Source: Catellatospora bangladeshensis
GTDB taxonomy: Bacteria; Actinomycetota; Actinomycetes; Mycobacteriales; Micromonosporaceae
Direction of reading: 5' to 3'
Length of the DNA stretch: 64,000 bases
Assembly (NCBI RefSeq): GCF_016862575.1
Contig: NZ_BONF01000043.1
Location: 45,828-109,827, forward strand
Program-made: the position numbers and the translations under genes
Notes under the pieces: model-generated
What the model saw: only the letters and a program-made list of their open reading frames with translations
The model's database searches: none
Told to the model about the DNA's origin: nothing
Shown: piece after piece, positions 18,244-27,905 of the stretch
Layout of the letters: every line of letters starts with the position of its first letter
Numbering within the stretch: position 1 is the stretch's first letter

Positions 18244-20784
18244 TCAGGCGGAGAGGAGCTGGGCGCACCTGATCAGGCCGAGGTGGCTGTATGCCTGCGG
18301 GTGGTTGCCCAGGCCCCGCTCCAGGTCGGGGTCGTACTGCTCGGGCAGCAGGCCGGTCGGGCCGGCCGTGGCCAGCATCTGGTCGAAGAGTTCCTGCGCG
18401 TCGGCGCGGCGGCCGGTGCGCAGGTACGCCTCGATCAGCCAGGCGGTGCAGATGTGGAAGCCGCCCTCCTTGCCGGGCATGCCGTCGTCCCACTTGTACC
18501 GGTAGACCACCGGACCGGAGCGCAGCTCGGCCTCGACGGCGAGCACGGTGTCCAGGAAGCGCGGGTCGTCGTCGGCGAGCAGGCCGGACAGGCCGATCCA
18601 CAGGCTCGACGCGTCCATCTCCGGGAAGCCGTACGCCACCGTGTACGCCTTGGTGCCCTCGTGCCAGCCCTGATGCAGCACGTTGTCGGCGATCCGGTCA
18701 CGCAGCTCCAGCCACTCCGGCCGCTCCTCGTTGGTGTGCCGCTCCAGCACCTGGATCGCGCGGTCCACCGTCATCCAGGACATGACCTTGGAGTAAACGT
18801 GGTGGCGCGGAGGCAGGCGGGCCTCCCAGATGCCGTGGTCGGGCTCGTGCCAGCGCTGGCTGACGGCCTGCACCATGGCCTCCATGACCCGCCACTCCTC
18901 GTGCCGGATCTTGCCGCGCTTGTCCGCGACCGCCATCAGCACGTCCGCGACCGGACCGAACACGTCCAGCTGGAGCTGCTTGTTGGCGGCGTTGCCGACG
19001 CGCACCGGCCGGGAGCCGGCGTAGCCGGGCAGGCTCTCGATCACGGCCTCGGGGCCCAGCTCGTATCCGTCGACGGTGTAGAGCGGGTGCAGCCGCTCCG
19101 GGTGCCCGCCGGTCCGGTCGACGACGCCGTCGACCCAGCGCAGGAACGCCTCGGCCTCGGTCAGCGAACCCAGCTCGACCAGGGCCTTCACCGTCATCGC
19201 GCCGTCGCGCAGCCAGCAGAACCGGTAGTCCCAGTTGCGGATGCCGCCCAGCGTCTCCGGCAGGGAGGTGGTGGCCGCCGCGATCACGCCGCCGCCCTCG
19301 AAGTGGCACAGGCCGCGCAGGGTGAGCGCGCTGCGCAGCACGACCTCCTTCTCGGCCGACGGCAGCTCCAGCGAGTTGGCCCACTCCCGCCACGACGACT
19401 CGGACTTCTCCAGCCGCTCGCCGGTGGTCAGCGGGTGCGCCGTCAGGTTGTGGCTGCGCATGCGCATCTCCAGCAGCGCCTCGCCGTTCATCCGGGACAG
19501 GTCGATGACGGCGCGGGCGGTGTCGTGCCCGCCGTCGTCGACCACGTCCCACTCCACGCCGGGGGAGTAGAGGCACAGGTGCTCGCTGGTGCCGAGCACG
19601 AGCAGCCCGTCGGTGAGCGGTTGAAGCTGCACCGGCACCTGGCCGAACTCCGGGCGCGGGGCGTACTCGACGCGCACCACCGTGTTGCCGGTGAGGCGGC
19701 GCATCAGGCTGTCGCCCTCCAGCCAGTCCGTGACGGTGAGCCCGGACCAGCGGGTCTCGACCGTCATCGTGCCGGTGCGGTAGCGCTGGCCCAGCGGGTG
19801 CCCGCCGCGCTGCGGCGCCACGGTGAAGTGGCCCGCGGGCGCGCCGCCGAGCAGGTCGGCGAAGATCGCCGCGGAGTCGGGCCGCGGGTGGCACAGCCAG
19901 CTGACCCGCGCGTCCGGGCTGATCAGCGCGACGGTGCGGCCGTCGGCCAGCATCGAGTGGCGCTCGATCGGCACCGCGCGCTCGCCGAACAGCCAGTGCC
20001 GCCGGGTCTCCAGCAGCAGCGCCAGGATGCGTACGGCCTGCAGCGGGTCGCCGACCCGGTGCCCGGCGGCGGTCTCCCCGGTGCCCACCTTGACGCCGAC
20101 GTCCTTGCCGGACAGCGTGCGGAAGGCGTTCTCGTCGGTGACGTCGTCGCCCATGAACAGCACGGCCCCGGCGGACACCTGGCGGCGCAGCTCGTCGATC
20201 GCGGTGCCCTTGTTCGAGGCGAGCACCGACAGCTCGACGACCTCCTTGCCCTCGGTGGTGTGCACGTTGGGCCAGGCGGCCGGGCCGACCCGGATGGCGT
20301 CGGTCACCGCCGTGGCCACGGCCCGGGAGGCGGTGCGCAGGTGCACGGCGACGCTGGCAGGCTTGTTCTCCAGCCGTACACCCGGGTGGGCGGCGGCGAT
20401 GCGCTCCAGCTCGGCCTGCAGCCGGCTGCGCAGGTCGACCTGGTCGGCGGCGAGCCGCTGCACGAAACCGATGTCGAACTCGGAGCCGTGACTGCCGATG
20501 AGATGGACCTCGCTGGGCAGGCGGGACAGCGCCGCCAGGTCGCGCAGCGCCCGGCCGGAGACCACCGCGACGGTGGTCTGCGGCAGGGTCGCCAGCGAGC
20601 GCAGCGCCGCCACCGCCTCGGGCAGCGGGGCGGCCGCGGACGGGTCCTCCACGATCGGCGCCAGCGTGCCGTCGTAGTCGCACGCCACCAGCAGGTGGGG
20701 TACGCGGGCCAGCTGCGTCAGCGCGGAGCGCAGGGCGGGGTCGAAGCCGTCGCGATCGAGATCGACGGTCATGCCCAGGGTCAT
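18244..20784 (-). CDS. otsB: Trehalose-6-phosphate phosphatase fused to GH15 glycosidase (trehalase-like)
   Basis: The 846-residue protein is a two-enzyme fusion. Residues about 10-255 are an OtsB HAD phosphatase: ACDYDGTLAPIVED (nucleophile Asp), VVSGRALRDL, GSHGSEF and LFMGDDVTDENAF. From about 265 to the end is a glycoside hydrolase family 15 domain: PIERHSMLADGRTVALI start, NWDYRFCWLRDGAMTV, KEGGFHICTAWLIEAYL and GLLPEQYDPDLERGLGNHPQAYSHLG, whose Glu in LPEQYDP fits the GH15 catalytic base. OtsB makes trehalose; GH15 members of this type include trehalases of mycobacteria, so one chain may both make and cleave trehalose. It starts by ATGA overlap with otsA. Confidence 0.9.
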   Translation of the reverse strand: MTLGMTVDLDRDGFDPALRSALTQLARVPHLLVACDYDGTLAPIVEDPSAAAPLPEAVAALRSLATLPQTTVAVVSGRALRDLAALSRLPSEVHLIGSHGSEFDIGFVQRLAADQVDLRSRLQAELERIAAAHPGVRLENKPASVAVHLRTASRAVATAVTDAIRVGPAAWPNVHTTEGKEVVELSVLASNKGTAIDELRRQVSAGAVLFMGDDVTDENAFRTLSGKDVGVKVGTGETAAGHRVGDPLQAVRILALLLETRRHWLFGERAVPIERHSMLADGRTVALISPDARVSWLCHPRPDSAAIFADLLGGAPAGHFTVAPQRGGHPLGQRYRTGTMTVETRWSGLTVTDWLEGDSLMRRLTGNTVVRVEYAPRPEFGQVPVQLQPLTDGLLVLGTSEHLCLYSPGVEWDVVDDGGHDTARAVIDLSRMNGEALLEMRMRSHNLTAHPLTTGERLEKSESSWREWANSLELPSAEKEVVLRSALTLRGLCHFEGGGVIAAATTSLPETLGGIRNWDYRFCWLRDGAMTVKALVELGSLTEAEAFLRWVDGVVDRTGGHPERLHPLYTVDGYELGPEAVIESLPGYAGSRPVRVGNAANKQLQLDVFGPVADVLMAVADKRGKIRHEEWRVMEAMVQAVSQRWHEPDHGIWEARLPPRHHVYSKVMSWMTVDRAIQVLERHTNEERPEWLELRDRIADNVLHQGWHEGTKAYTVAYGFPEMDASSLWIGLSGLLADDDPRFLDTVLAVEAELRSGPVVYRYKWDDGMPGKEGGFHICTAWLIEAYLRTGRRADAQELFDQMLATAGPTGLLPEQYDPDLERGLGNHPQAYSHLGLIRCAQLLSA

Positions 20785-22193
20785 GGTATGGCTCCCAGTT
20801 CGGTCAGGAAGTCTGACGCCCAGCGCGCCACGTCGTGGCGGCGCAGGTGCCGCTGCATCACGCTCATCCGGCGCCGGGCCTCGTGCTCGTCGACGGTGAC
20901 CGCGCGCATGAGTGCGTCCTTGACCGCGTCCAGATCATGTGGATTGCACAGGAACGCCTGGCGCAGCTCCCCCGCCGCGCCCGCGAACTCACTGAGCACA
21001 AGCGCGCCCCCGTGTTCGAGGCGCGCTGCCACGTACTCCTTGGCCACCAGGTTCATACCGTCCCGCAACGGGGTCACCATCATCACATCGGCCGCGCAGT
21101 AGAGCGCGGCCAACTCACTGCGACTGTACGACTGGTGCAGGTAATGCACGGCAGGCACGCCGACGCGACCGAAATCGCCGTTGATCCGGCCCACCTCGCG
21201 CTCGACCTTGATGCGAAGTGCCTGGTAGTGCTCCACCCGTTCGCGGGAGGGCGTCGCGACCTGCACCATCACCGCTTCCGGCACGGAGAGCCGGCCCGCG
21301 CCCAGGAGCTCGCGAAACGCCTTCAGGCGGTGCTCGATGCCCTTGGTGTAGTCCAGCCGGTCGACGCCCAGAATGACCGTTTTGGGGTCTCCGAGCTCGG
21401 CCCGGATCTGGATCGCACGTTCCCGGACAAGTGGATTGTCCGCGAGACGCTGCATCTCGCCCACGTCGATCGAGATCGGGAACGCGTCCGCCTTGACCTG
21501 GCGACCCTCGTATTCGATCACGTTGCCGTGGTACGGCGTGCCGAGCAGGTGGCGGGCCAGCCGGATGAAGTTCTGCGCGGCCAGCCGCTGCTGGAAGCCG
21601 ACCAGGTCGGCGCCGAGCAGCCCGCGCAGCACCTCGGCGCGCTGCGGCAGCTGCATGAACAGCTCGATCGGCGGGAACGGGATGTGCAGGAAGAAGCCGA
21701 TCTTGAGGTCGGGGCGCAGCTCCCGCAGCATCGAGGGGACCAGCTGGAGCTGGTAGTCCTGCACCCAGACCGTGGCGCCCTGGGCGGCCACCTCCGCCGC
21801 GGCCTCGGCGTAGCGCCGATTGACCACGCGGTACGCCTCGCGCCAGCGCCGCCGGAACACCGGCGGCTCGACGTTGTCGTGGTAGAGCGGCCAGATCGTG
21901 GCGTTCGACTGGCCCTCGTAGTAGCGCTCGAGATCCTCCTCGGAGAGCGGCACCGGCCGCAGGTTTATCCCGTCCAGCTCGAACGGCTCCGGGGCCGGCC
22001 CGGGCGACCCTGCCCAGCCGATCCAGGTGCCGTGGCGCTCGACGAGCACCGGGTGCAGTGCGGTGACCAGTCCGCCGGGGCTGCGCCGCCAGCGGCGCCC
22101 GGAACCGGTGTCGCGCCCCCCGGGCGTGTCCGTGGTCACCTCGTCCACGGGCAGCCGGTTGGCGACGACGACGAACGGGCTGCGATCGACCAT
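20781..22193 (-). CDS. otsA: Trehalose-6-phosphate synthase OtsA (GT20)
   Basis: A 470-residue GT20 retaining glycosyltransferase, with FVVVANRLPVDE, the loop WRRSPGGLVTALHP, WVQDYQLQLVPSMLRE, FFLHIPFPPIELF, ILGVDRLDYTKGIEHRL (nucleotide-sugar binding) and DGMNLVAKEYVAAR. It joins UDP- or other NDP-glucose to glucose-6-phosphate. The start is placed at the ATG at 22193 because GGAGGAGAGG lies six bases upstream (complement of 22199-22208); the in-frame ATG at 22229 would add 12 residues and has no such site. The stop overlaps the otsB fusion start, so both enzymes are made together. Confidence 0.94.
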   Translation of the reverse strand: MVDRSPFVVVANRLPVDEVTTDTPGGRDTGSGRRWRRSPGGLVTALHPVLVERHGTWIGWAGSPGPAPEPFELDGINLRPVPLSEEDLERYYEGQSNATIWPLYHDNVEPPVFRRRWREAYRVVNRRYAEAAAEVAAQGATVWVQDYQLQLVPSMLRELRPDLKIGFFLHIPFPPIELFMQLPQRAEVLRGLLGADLVGFQQRLAAQNFIRLARHLLGTPYHGNVIEYEGRQVKADAFPISIDVGEMQRLADNPLVRERAIQIRAELGDPKTVILGVDRLDYTKGIEHRLKAFRELLGAGRLSVPEAVMVQVATPSRERVEHYQALRIKVEREVGRINGDFGRVGVPAVHYLHQSYSRSELAALYCAADVMMVTPLRDGMNLVAKEYVAARLEHGGALVLSEFAGAAGELRQAFLCNPHDLDAVKDALMRAVTVDEHEARRRMSVMQRHLRRHDVARWASDFLTELGAIP

Positions 22194-22198
22194 CGCTG

Positions 22199-22208
22199 CC
22201 TCTCCTCC
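22199..22208 (-). promoter_or_regulatory. Ribosome binding site that fixes the otsA start
   Basis: GGAGGAGAGG on the minus strand, five bases before the ATG ending at 22193. It supports the shorter otsA start. Confidence 0.8.
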
Positions 22209-22432
22209 GATCGGTGGAGCGTGGGCCATCCTCTGAGACTACTGAAGTCCGCTGAAAGGTGGATCATCGGCGCGGCACGCGGCGGCGATACGTGTAGATC
22301 ATCCCAGCGCTGTGCATTGATCACAACCCGCTGCGTGATGCCCGGAGCGTAACCGCCCAAACCCCGAAGAGCAGCTTCCCGGGCGACCTGGGAGTATTGA
22401 CGTGAAGACGTCTGAAGGGGGTTGGCCCGACC

Positions 22433-24109
<1,677 letters not shown>

Positions 24110-24114
24110 CCCAA

Positions 24115-24189
24115 GATCGACCGACTTGCCAGGCACCTGGGCGTATGGGCGACCAAGATACGCCCGGGTGCCTGGCAAGTTCGATGATC
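24115..24189. repeat. 75-bp GATC-bounded palindrome (TGCCAGGCACC type), copy 1
   Basis: GATCGACCGACTTGCCAGGC.. is the left arm; the right arm runs from ATACGCCCGGGTGCCTGGCA to GATGATC. The arms pair over about 28 of 32 positions around the loop GGGCGACCAAG. An element of identical length and arm sequence lies at 32361-32435. It follows ettA and may terminate it. Confidence 0.8.
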
Positions 24190-24208
24190 TCCAGCGGAGC
24201 GGAGAACG

Positions 24209-24610
24209 ATGAGATTCACCTACCACTGCGCGCTGCGGTGGTCTGATCTTGACGCTTACGGGCATGTGAACAATGCGCGGTTCCTCACGCTGTACGAGGA
24301 GGCGCGGGTGGCGATGATGTTCGTGGGGGCGCGCGAGGCCGGGGTGACCTCCTTCGAGGAGGGCATCGTGGTGTCCCGGCACGAGGTGGACTACCTGCGG
24401 CCGGTGGACTACGGCGACCCGGTGCGCATCGAGCTGTGGGTCGAGGACCTGCGGCCGTCCCGGTTCACCGTCGCCTACGAGCTGTTCGACGGCGACCTGC
24501 TGGCCAGCCGGGCCAAGTCCGTGCTGGTGCCCTACGACCTGGTCCGGCAGCGGCCGCGGCGGCTGTCCGAGTCCGAGCAGAGCTTCCTGAAGCCATGGCT
24601 GTCGAGCTGA
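24209..24610 (+). CDS. Hotdog-fold acyl-CoA thioesterase (YbgC/4HBT type)
   Basis: A 133-residue single hotdog domain. LRWSDLDAYGHVNNARFLTLYEEAR near the N-terminus carries the catalytic Asp of the 4-hydroxybenzoyl-CoA thioesterase family (the D in DLDAYGHVNN), and VSRHEVDYLRPVDYGDPVRIE is the usual central strand pair. It hydrolyses acyl-CoA or acyl-ACP thioesters; chain specificity cannot be read. It starts 20 bases after the palindrome, preceded by AGCGGAGAACG as a ribosome binding site, and overlaps the next gene by 16 bases. Confidence 0.87.
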   Translation: MRFTYHCALRWSDLDAYGHVNNARFLTLYEEARVAMMFVGAREAGVTSFEEGIVVSRHEVDYLRPVDYGDPVRIELWVEDLRPSRFTVAYELFDGDLLASRAKSVLVPYDLVRQRPRRLSESEQSFLKPWLSS

Positions 24611-25224
24611 GCGACCGCGCCGACGCGGCGGTGTTCCTGCGCCGGCTGCTGCGGCTGGACCCGGCGACCCTGGTGCGGCTGCGGCCGGCCGGGGCGGGCC
24701 GGGTGGCGCTGTGGGCGCCGCTGCCGTGGGGCGTGCTGGTCACCCGTACCGTCGCCGGGACGGTCGACCGGGAGCGGGTCACCTCGGCGGCGGCGCTGCT
24801 GGAGGGTCTGGCCACGCTGCCCGCCCGGGACGCCGACTGGCGCGGCGCGCTGCCGCCCGCGACGGCGGCGGTGGTGGAGCGGCTGCCGGCCGAGGTGGTG
24901 CAGGACGCCGCCGCGGCGGCGGCCCAGGCGCTGCGCGATGTGAGCAAGGACGGCCTGCACGGGCGCGCGGTGGGGCAGCGGGTGCTGCGTGACGCACTTC
25001 TCGACCACGTGGTGGTGCGCGGAGTCTCCGATGTGGACGGTGTAGCCTTCGCCGTACCTCAGCGGCTCGTGCAGGGGTTGGTCCGGATGGGTTTCCTCGG
25101 CGCGGACGCGGTGAACGTGGTCACCGCCGGGCCGTGGACGGGACTGGCGGGCGCTTACGGGACTGCCTGGTTCCGGACACCCACTTTGTCCGTACGGCCT
25201 ATTGTCAGCAGGCCGATAAGCTGA
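24595..25224 (+). CDS. Conserved hypothetical protein, translationally coupled to thioesterase
   Basis: A 209-residue soluble protein rich in Ala, Val, Leu and Arg, with no membrane helix or signal peptide. Recognisable blocks are FLRRLLRLDPATLVRLRP, WAPLPWGVLVTRTVAG and LPARDADWRGALPPA, then VRMGFLGADAVNVVTAGPW near the C-terminus. The pattern is that of a conserved actinobacterial protein of unknown function; I cannot assign a family. The ATG at 24595 lies inside the thioesterase gene end (16-base overlap), which argues for co-translation. Confidence 0.7.
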   Translation: MAVELSDRADAAVFLRRLLRLDPATLVRLRPAGAGRVALWAPLPWGVLVTRTVAGTVDRERVTSAAALLEGLATLPARDADWRGALPPATAAVVERLPAEVVQDAAAAAAQALRDVSKDGLHGRAVGQRVLRDALLDHVVVRGVSDVDGVAFAVPQRLVQGLVRMGFLGADAVNVVTAGPWTGLAGAYGTAWFRTPTLSVRPIVSRPIS

Positions 25225-25384
25225 TGAGCCATCGTCTGTTCAGCCCGGGACCTTCGGTAAGGGGATGACGAAAGACGGCTGTCCGGGTAGCCTCCTCGCC
25301 GGGGATGGAACTGAGGGTAGGCGCGCAATCTCCCTCAGCATTGATCTGTCGGCTTCAGGCTACGGTCGGACAGGAGCATTGGCG

Positions 25385-25966
25385 ATGGCGTGGTTCTCGT
25401 GGCAACGCTTGCGGGTGGGTCAGTCGGCGACGGGGACAGCGCGACCGCGCACCGTGCCGCAGCAGCGAAGTCTCTTCGAAGTGCCGGACGATCTGTCCAT
25501 GATGGACAGCCTGCCGCCGGCGCCCACCGCGCTCGCCGCGGCGGAGACGCCGCAGGTCAACCTGCGCCGGATCGCCGCCACGCTGGACCTGCTCGACATC
25601 CGTTACCTCTCCGACGGCGAGGAGAGCCTGCTGGCGCTCTGGGAGCGGCACGCGCTGCTGTTCGCGGTCGAGGGCCCCGACGACGAGATCCTGGTCATCC
25701 GCGCCCGGCCGCACGCCACCGTGCCGCCGGAGCTGGCGGACCTCGCCTACCGCGCCGTCAACGAGTGGAACCACACCCGCCGCTTCGCCAAGGCGTACGT
25801 CGGCGACCCGACCGAGCGCGGTCAGCTGCCGATCTACGCCGAGTGGCAGGTGCCGCTGCGCTCCGGCGCGCACGACGCGCTGCTGATGGAGATTCTCGAC
25901 TGCGCCGCCTCGGTGTCCACCACCTTCGTCGACTGGATGCACAGCGACGGCGGCCTCCTGCTCTGA
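25385..25966 (+). CDS. YbjN-domain protein
   Basis: A 193-residue cytosolic protein. Residues about 60-190 form a YbjN-like (type III secretion chaperone-like) fold: VNLRRIAATLDLLDIRYLSD, HALLFAVEGPDDEILVIRA, AYRAVNEWNHTRRFAKAYV and a C-terminal SVSTTFVDWM helix. YbjN proteins are linked to stress tolerance in enterobacteria, but the actinobacterial members are uncharacterised. The start is placed at the ATG at 25385, because upstream sequence to 25265 has lower coding character. Followed immediately by a very strong hairpin. Confidence 0.82.
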   Translation: MAWFSWQRLRVGQSATGTARPRTVPQQRSLFEVPDDLSMMDSLPPAPTALAAAETPQVNLRRIAATLDLLDIRYLSDGEESLLALWERHALLFAVEGPDDEILVIRARPHATVPPELADLAYRAVNEWNHTRRFAKAYVGDPTERGQLPIYAEWQVPLRSGAHDALLMEILDCAASVSTTFVDWMHSDGGLLL

Positions 25967-25970
25967 CCCG

Positions 25971-26051
25971 CGTCCGTGCGCCCCGGTGACGGGGCGCACG
26001 GACGGCGACAGCCGCCTGACCGGGGCTCGTACACCCGGACAGGCGGCTGTC
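25971..26051. terminator. Double hairpin terminator
   Basis: A perfect 15-bp stem (CGTCCGTGCGCCCCG, 25971-25985, with 25990-26004) starts five bases after the YbjN stop. A second stem, GACAGCCGCCTG with CAGGCGGCTGTC (26007-26018 with 26040-26051), faces the end of the opposing beta-propeller gene. Confidence 0.85.
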
Positions 26052-26088
26052 TTCGTGACGGCCGTCTGAAGGCGGCCTACGGGCTTCG

Positions 26089-27369
26089 TCAGTCCGTACG
26101 CGGGAACAGCCCGATCCGGCCGTGGTACTCCCGGCCCAGCTCGTCGGTGTCCGAGCCGACCAGCAGCCCCAGCGGGGTGATGGCGAACGCGCGCACCCCC
26201 ACGCCGCGGCTGCGGGTCGGGTTCCACGGCAGCGCCATCCCGGTGACCGGGTGGATCGCGGCCACGCCGGGGCGCTCCACGGCGCCGGGGCCGGCCGACT
26301 CCATGCCGTACGGGTTGTCCAGCCAGCGCTGGTGGCCGCCCACGTAGACGGCGCCGCCGACGATCTCCACCGCGTACAGCGAGTCGCCGCCGGTGTGGTT
26401 GACCCAGGTGGGCCGCACGCGGCCGGTGGCGTACGTCTCGAAGCGGGCCGCCGTGTCGCAGGTGAGGTCGACCCCGCTGAGCCGGCCGGTGGTCACGATG
26501 ACCAGGTACTCGCCGTCCGGCGAGAAGTCGACCGCCCGCATGTACGTGTCGAAGCCCTCGCGGCACAGCGGCACGTACGCGTCGGTCCACCAGCCGGCCG
26601 CCTTGGCGGGGTTGTCGGCGGTCAGGTCGAACATGGCCGCCTGCACCCGGCGCGCGCCGCCGGCCCGGGTGAACGCGCCGACGGCCAGCAGCCGGTCGCC
26701 GTCCGGCGAGACCGCGATGTCCTCGACCTTCACCCGGCCGATCTCCGGCGCGTCCAGCCGCGCGTCGAACCACGGGTCGACCTCGCCGGTCTGCGTGTCC
26801 AGCCGGGCCAGGCCGAGCCGCCGCACGCCGTTGACCGCGCTGAACGAGCCGCCGAGGTAGAGCCAGCCGCCGGAGACGGCGAGCCCCCGCACGTCGCCCC
26901 AGTTGATCGAGGCGTCGAAGCCCTCGACCAGCCCGCCGGTGGCCAGGTCCAGCCGGGCGATGCCGCGTACGTCCTGGTCGTCGACCTCCTCGAAGGGGCC
27001 GCCTGCGAACACCGTGCCGTCGGGGCCCGCGGCCAGCGAGAGCACCATGCCGTCGATGTCCGGCGCGAAGTCGAGCACCTCCCCGGTGCGCAGGTCGAAG
27101 GCGAACAGGTGCTCGCGGTCGTACTCCTGCTCCAGGGCGCTGTCGGCCACCTTCGTGAAGTCGCCGCCGACCACCACGGTCTCGCCGACGACCGCGAGCG
27201 CGTGGACCTCGCCGTCCAGGATGTGCGGCGTCCAGTCGGCCGGGTCCTCGCCCACCGTCCGGACCTGGCGCGCGCCCAGGCTCTCCGGCGGCGGGCCCTG
27301 CGCGGCTCCCACCGCCGCCGGCAGTGCGATCGCGGCGAGCACGGCCAGTGACACGACACGACGGTGCAT
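26089..27369 (-). CDS. Secreted beta-propeller protein
   Basis: A 426-residue protein with a signal peptide (MHRRVVSLAVLAAIALPAAV, cut near the AQG). The mature part is a series of about 50-residue blades of the type VVGETVVVGGDFTKV, LAFDLRTGEVLDFAPDIDG, GWLYLGGSFSAVNGV and LARLDTQTGEVDPWFDA, resembling delta-60/kelch-like propeller repeats in actinobacterial exoproteins. It binds or structures something outside the cell; the ligand is unknown. The start at 27369 is supported by GAGGAGA eight bases upstream; the longer frame to 27396 would put residues before the signal peptide. Confidence 0.78.
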   Translation of the reverse strand: MHRRVVSLAVLAAIALPAAVGAAQGPPPESLGARQVRTVGEDPADWTPHILDGEVHALAVVGETVVVGGDFTKVADSALEQEYDREHLFAFDLRTGEVLDFAPDIDGMVLSLAAGPDGTVFAGGPFEEVDDQDVRGIARLDLATGGLVEGFDASINWGDVRGLAVSGGWLYLGGSFSAVNGVRRLGLARLDTQTGEVDPWFDARLDAPEIGRVKVEDIAVSPDGDRLLAVGAFTRAGGARRVQAAMFDLTADNPAKAAGWWTDAYVPLCREGFDTYMRAVDFSPDGEYLVIVTTGRLSGVDLTCDTAARFETYATGRVRPTWVNHTGGDSLYAVEIVGGAVYVGGHQRWLDNPYGMESAGPGAVERPGVAAIHPVTGMALPWNPTRSRGVGVRAFAITPLGLLVGSDTDELGREYHGRIGLFPRTD

Positions 27370-27427
27370 CAGGACGTCTCCTCGTAATCGGGGCAATTCC
27401 CAGTGCCCAACGAGGCGACGGAAATCA

Positions 27428-27464
27428 GGGCACTCGCCTGACCCGTACGGTCAGGAAAGTGCCC
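27428..27464 (-). terminator. Hairpin after the truncated haemoglobin gene
   Basis: GGGCACT/AGTGCCC and CCTGACC/GGTCAGG pair with a two-base internal mismatch around a five-base loop, 18 bases beyond the globin stop on the minus strand. Confidence 0.6.
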
Positions 27465-27481
27465 CGGGTCACATCCACCTG

Positions 27482-27895
27482 TCAGAGATCCTTATTGACC
27501 ATGAAGAACGCTGCCCGCTCCAGGTAGTCCCAGAGCATCCGGTCCAGCTCGGGGGTGAGTTCCAGCACGTCGACCGCGTGGCGCATGTGGCGCAGCCAGG
27601 CGTCGCGCTCCACCTCGCCGATCACGAAGGGCGCGTGCCGCATACGCAGCCGCGGGTGCCCGCGCTCCTGCGAATACGTGTTCGGGCCGCCCCAGTACTG
27701 GATCAGGAACAGCCGCAGGCGGTCCTTGGCCGGGCCGAGGTCCTCCTCCGGGTACATGGGCCGCAGCACCGGATCCTCGGCGACCCCGGCGTAGAACTCG
27801 TCGACGAGCAGCCGGAACGTGTCCTCGCCGCCGAGCAGCTCGAAGTAGTTCGGCACCGGCAGGGACGTCACGGGGGCAGCGGCCTGGTCACTCAC
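27482..27895 (-). CDS. Group II truncated haemoglobin (GlbO type)
   Basis: A 137-residue 2-on-2 globin: YFELLGGEDTFRLLVDEFYAG (helices A-B), YPEEDLGPAKDRLRLFLIQYWGG (E helix with the usual Q/Y region), LRMRHAPFVIG with the proximal His, and WLRHMRHAVD with the G8 Trp typical of group II. Such proteins bind oxygen or NO and are linked with redox protection. The GTG at 27895 begins VSDQAAAP; the in-frame ATG at 27943 extends into the neighbouring MFS gene and is disfavoured. It is likely co-transcribed with the MFS gene upstream (10-base gap). Confidence 0.88.
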   Translation of the reverse strand: MSDQAAAPVTSLPVPNYFELLGGEDTFRLLVDEFYAGVAEDPVLRPMYPEEDLGPAKDRLRLFLIQYWGGPNTYSQERGHPRLRMRHAPFVIGEVERDAWLRHMRHAVDVLELTPELDRMLWDYLERAAFFMVNKDL

Positions 27896-27905
27896 CCGGC
27901 CAAGG

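Noticed and set aside
18283..21102. Long plus-strand open frame across the otsB and otsA genes
   Set aside because: Antisense of two strongly recognised genes; Arg/His/Gln-rich composition without motifs.
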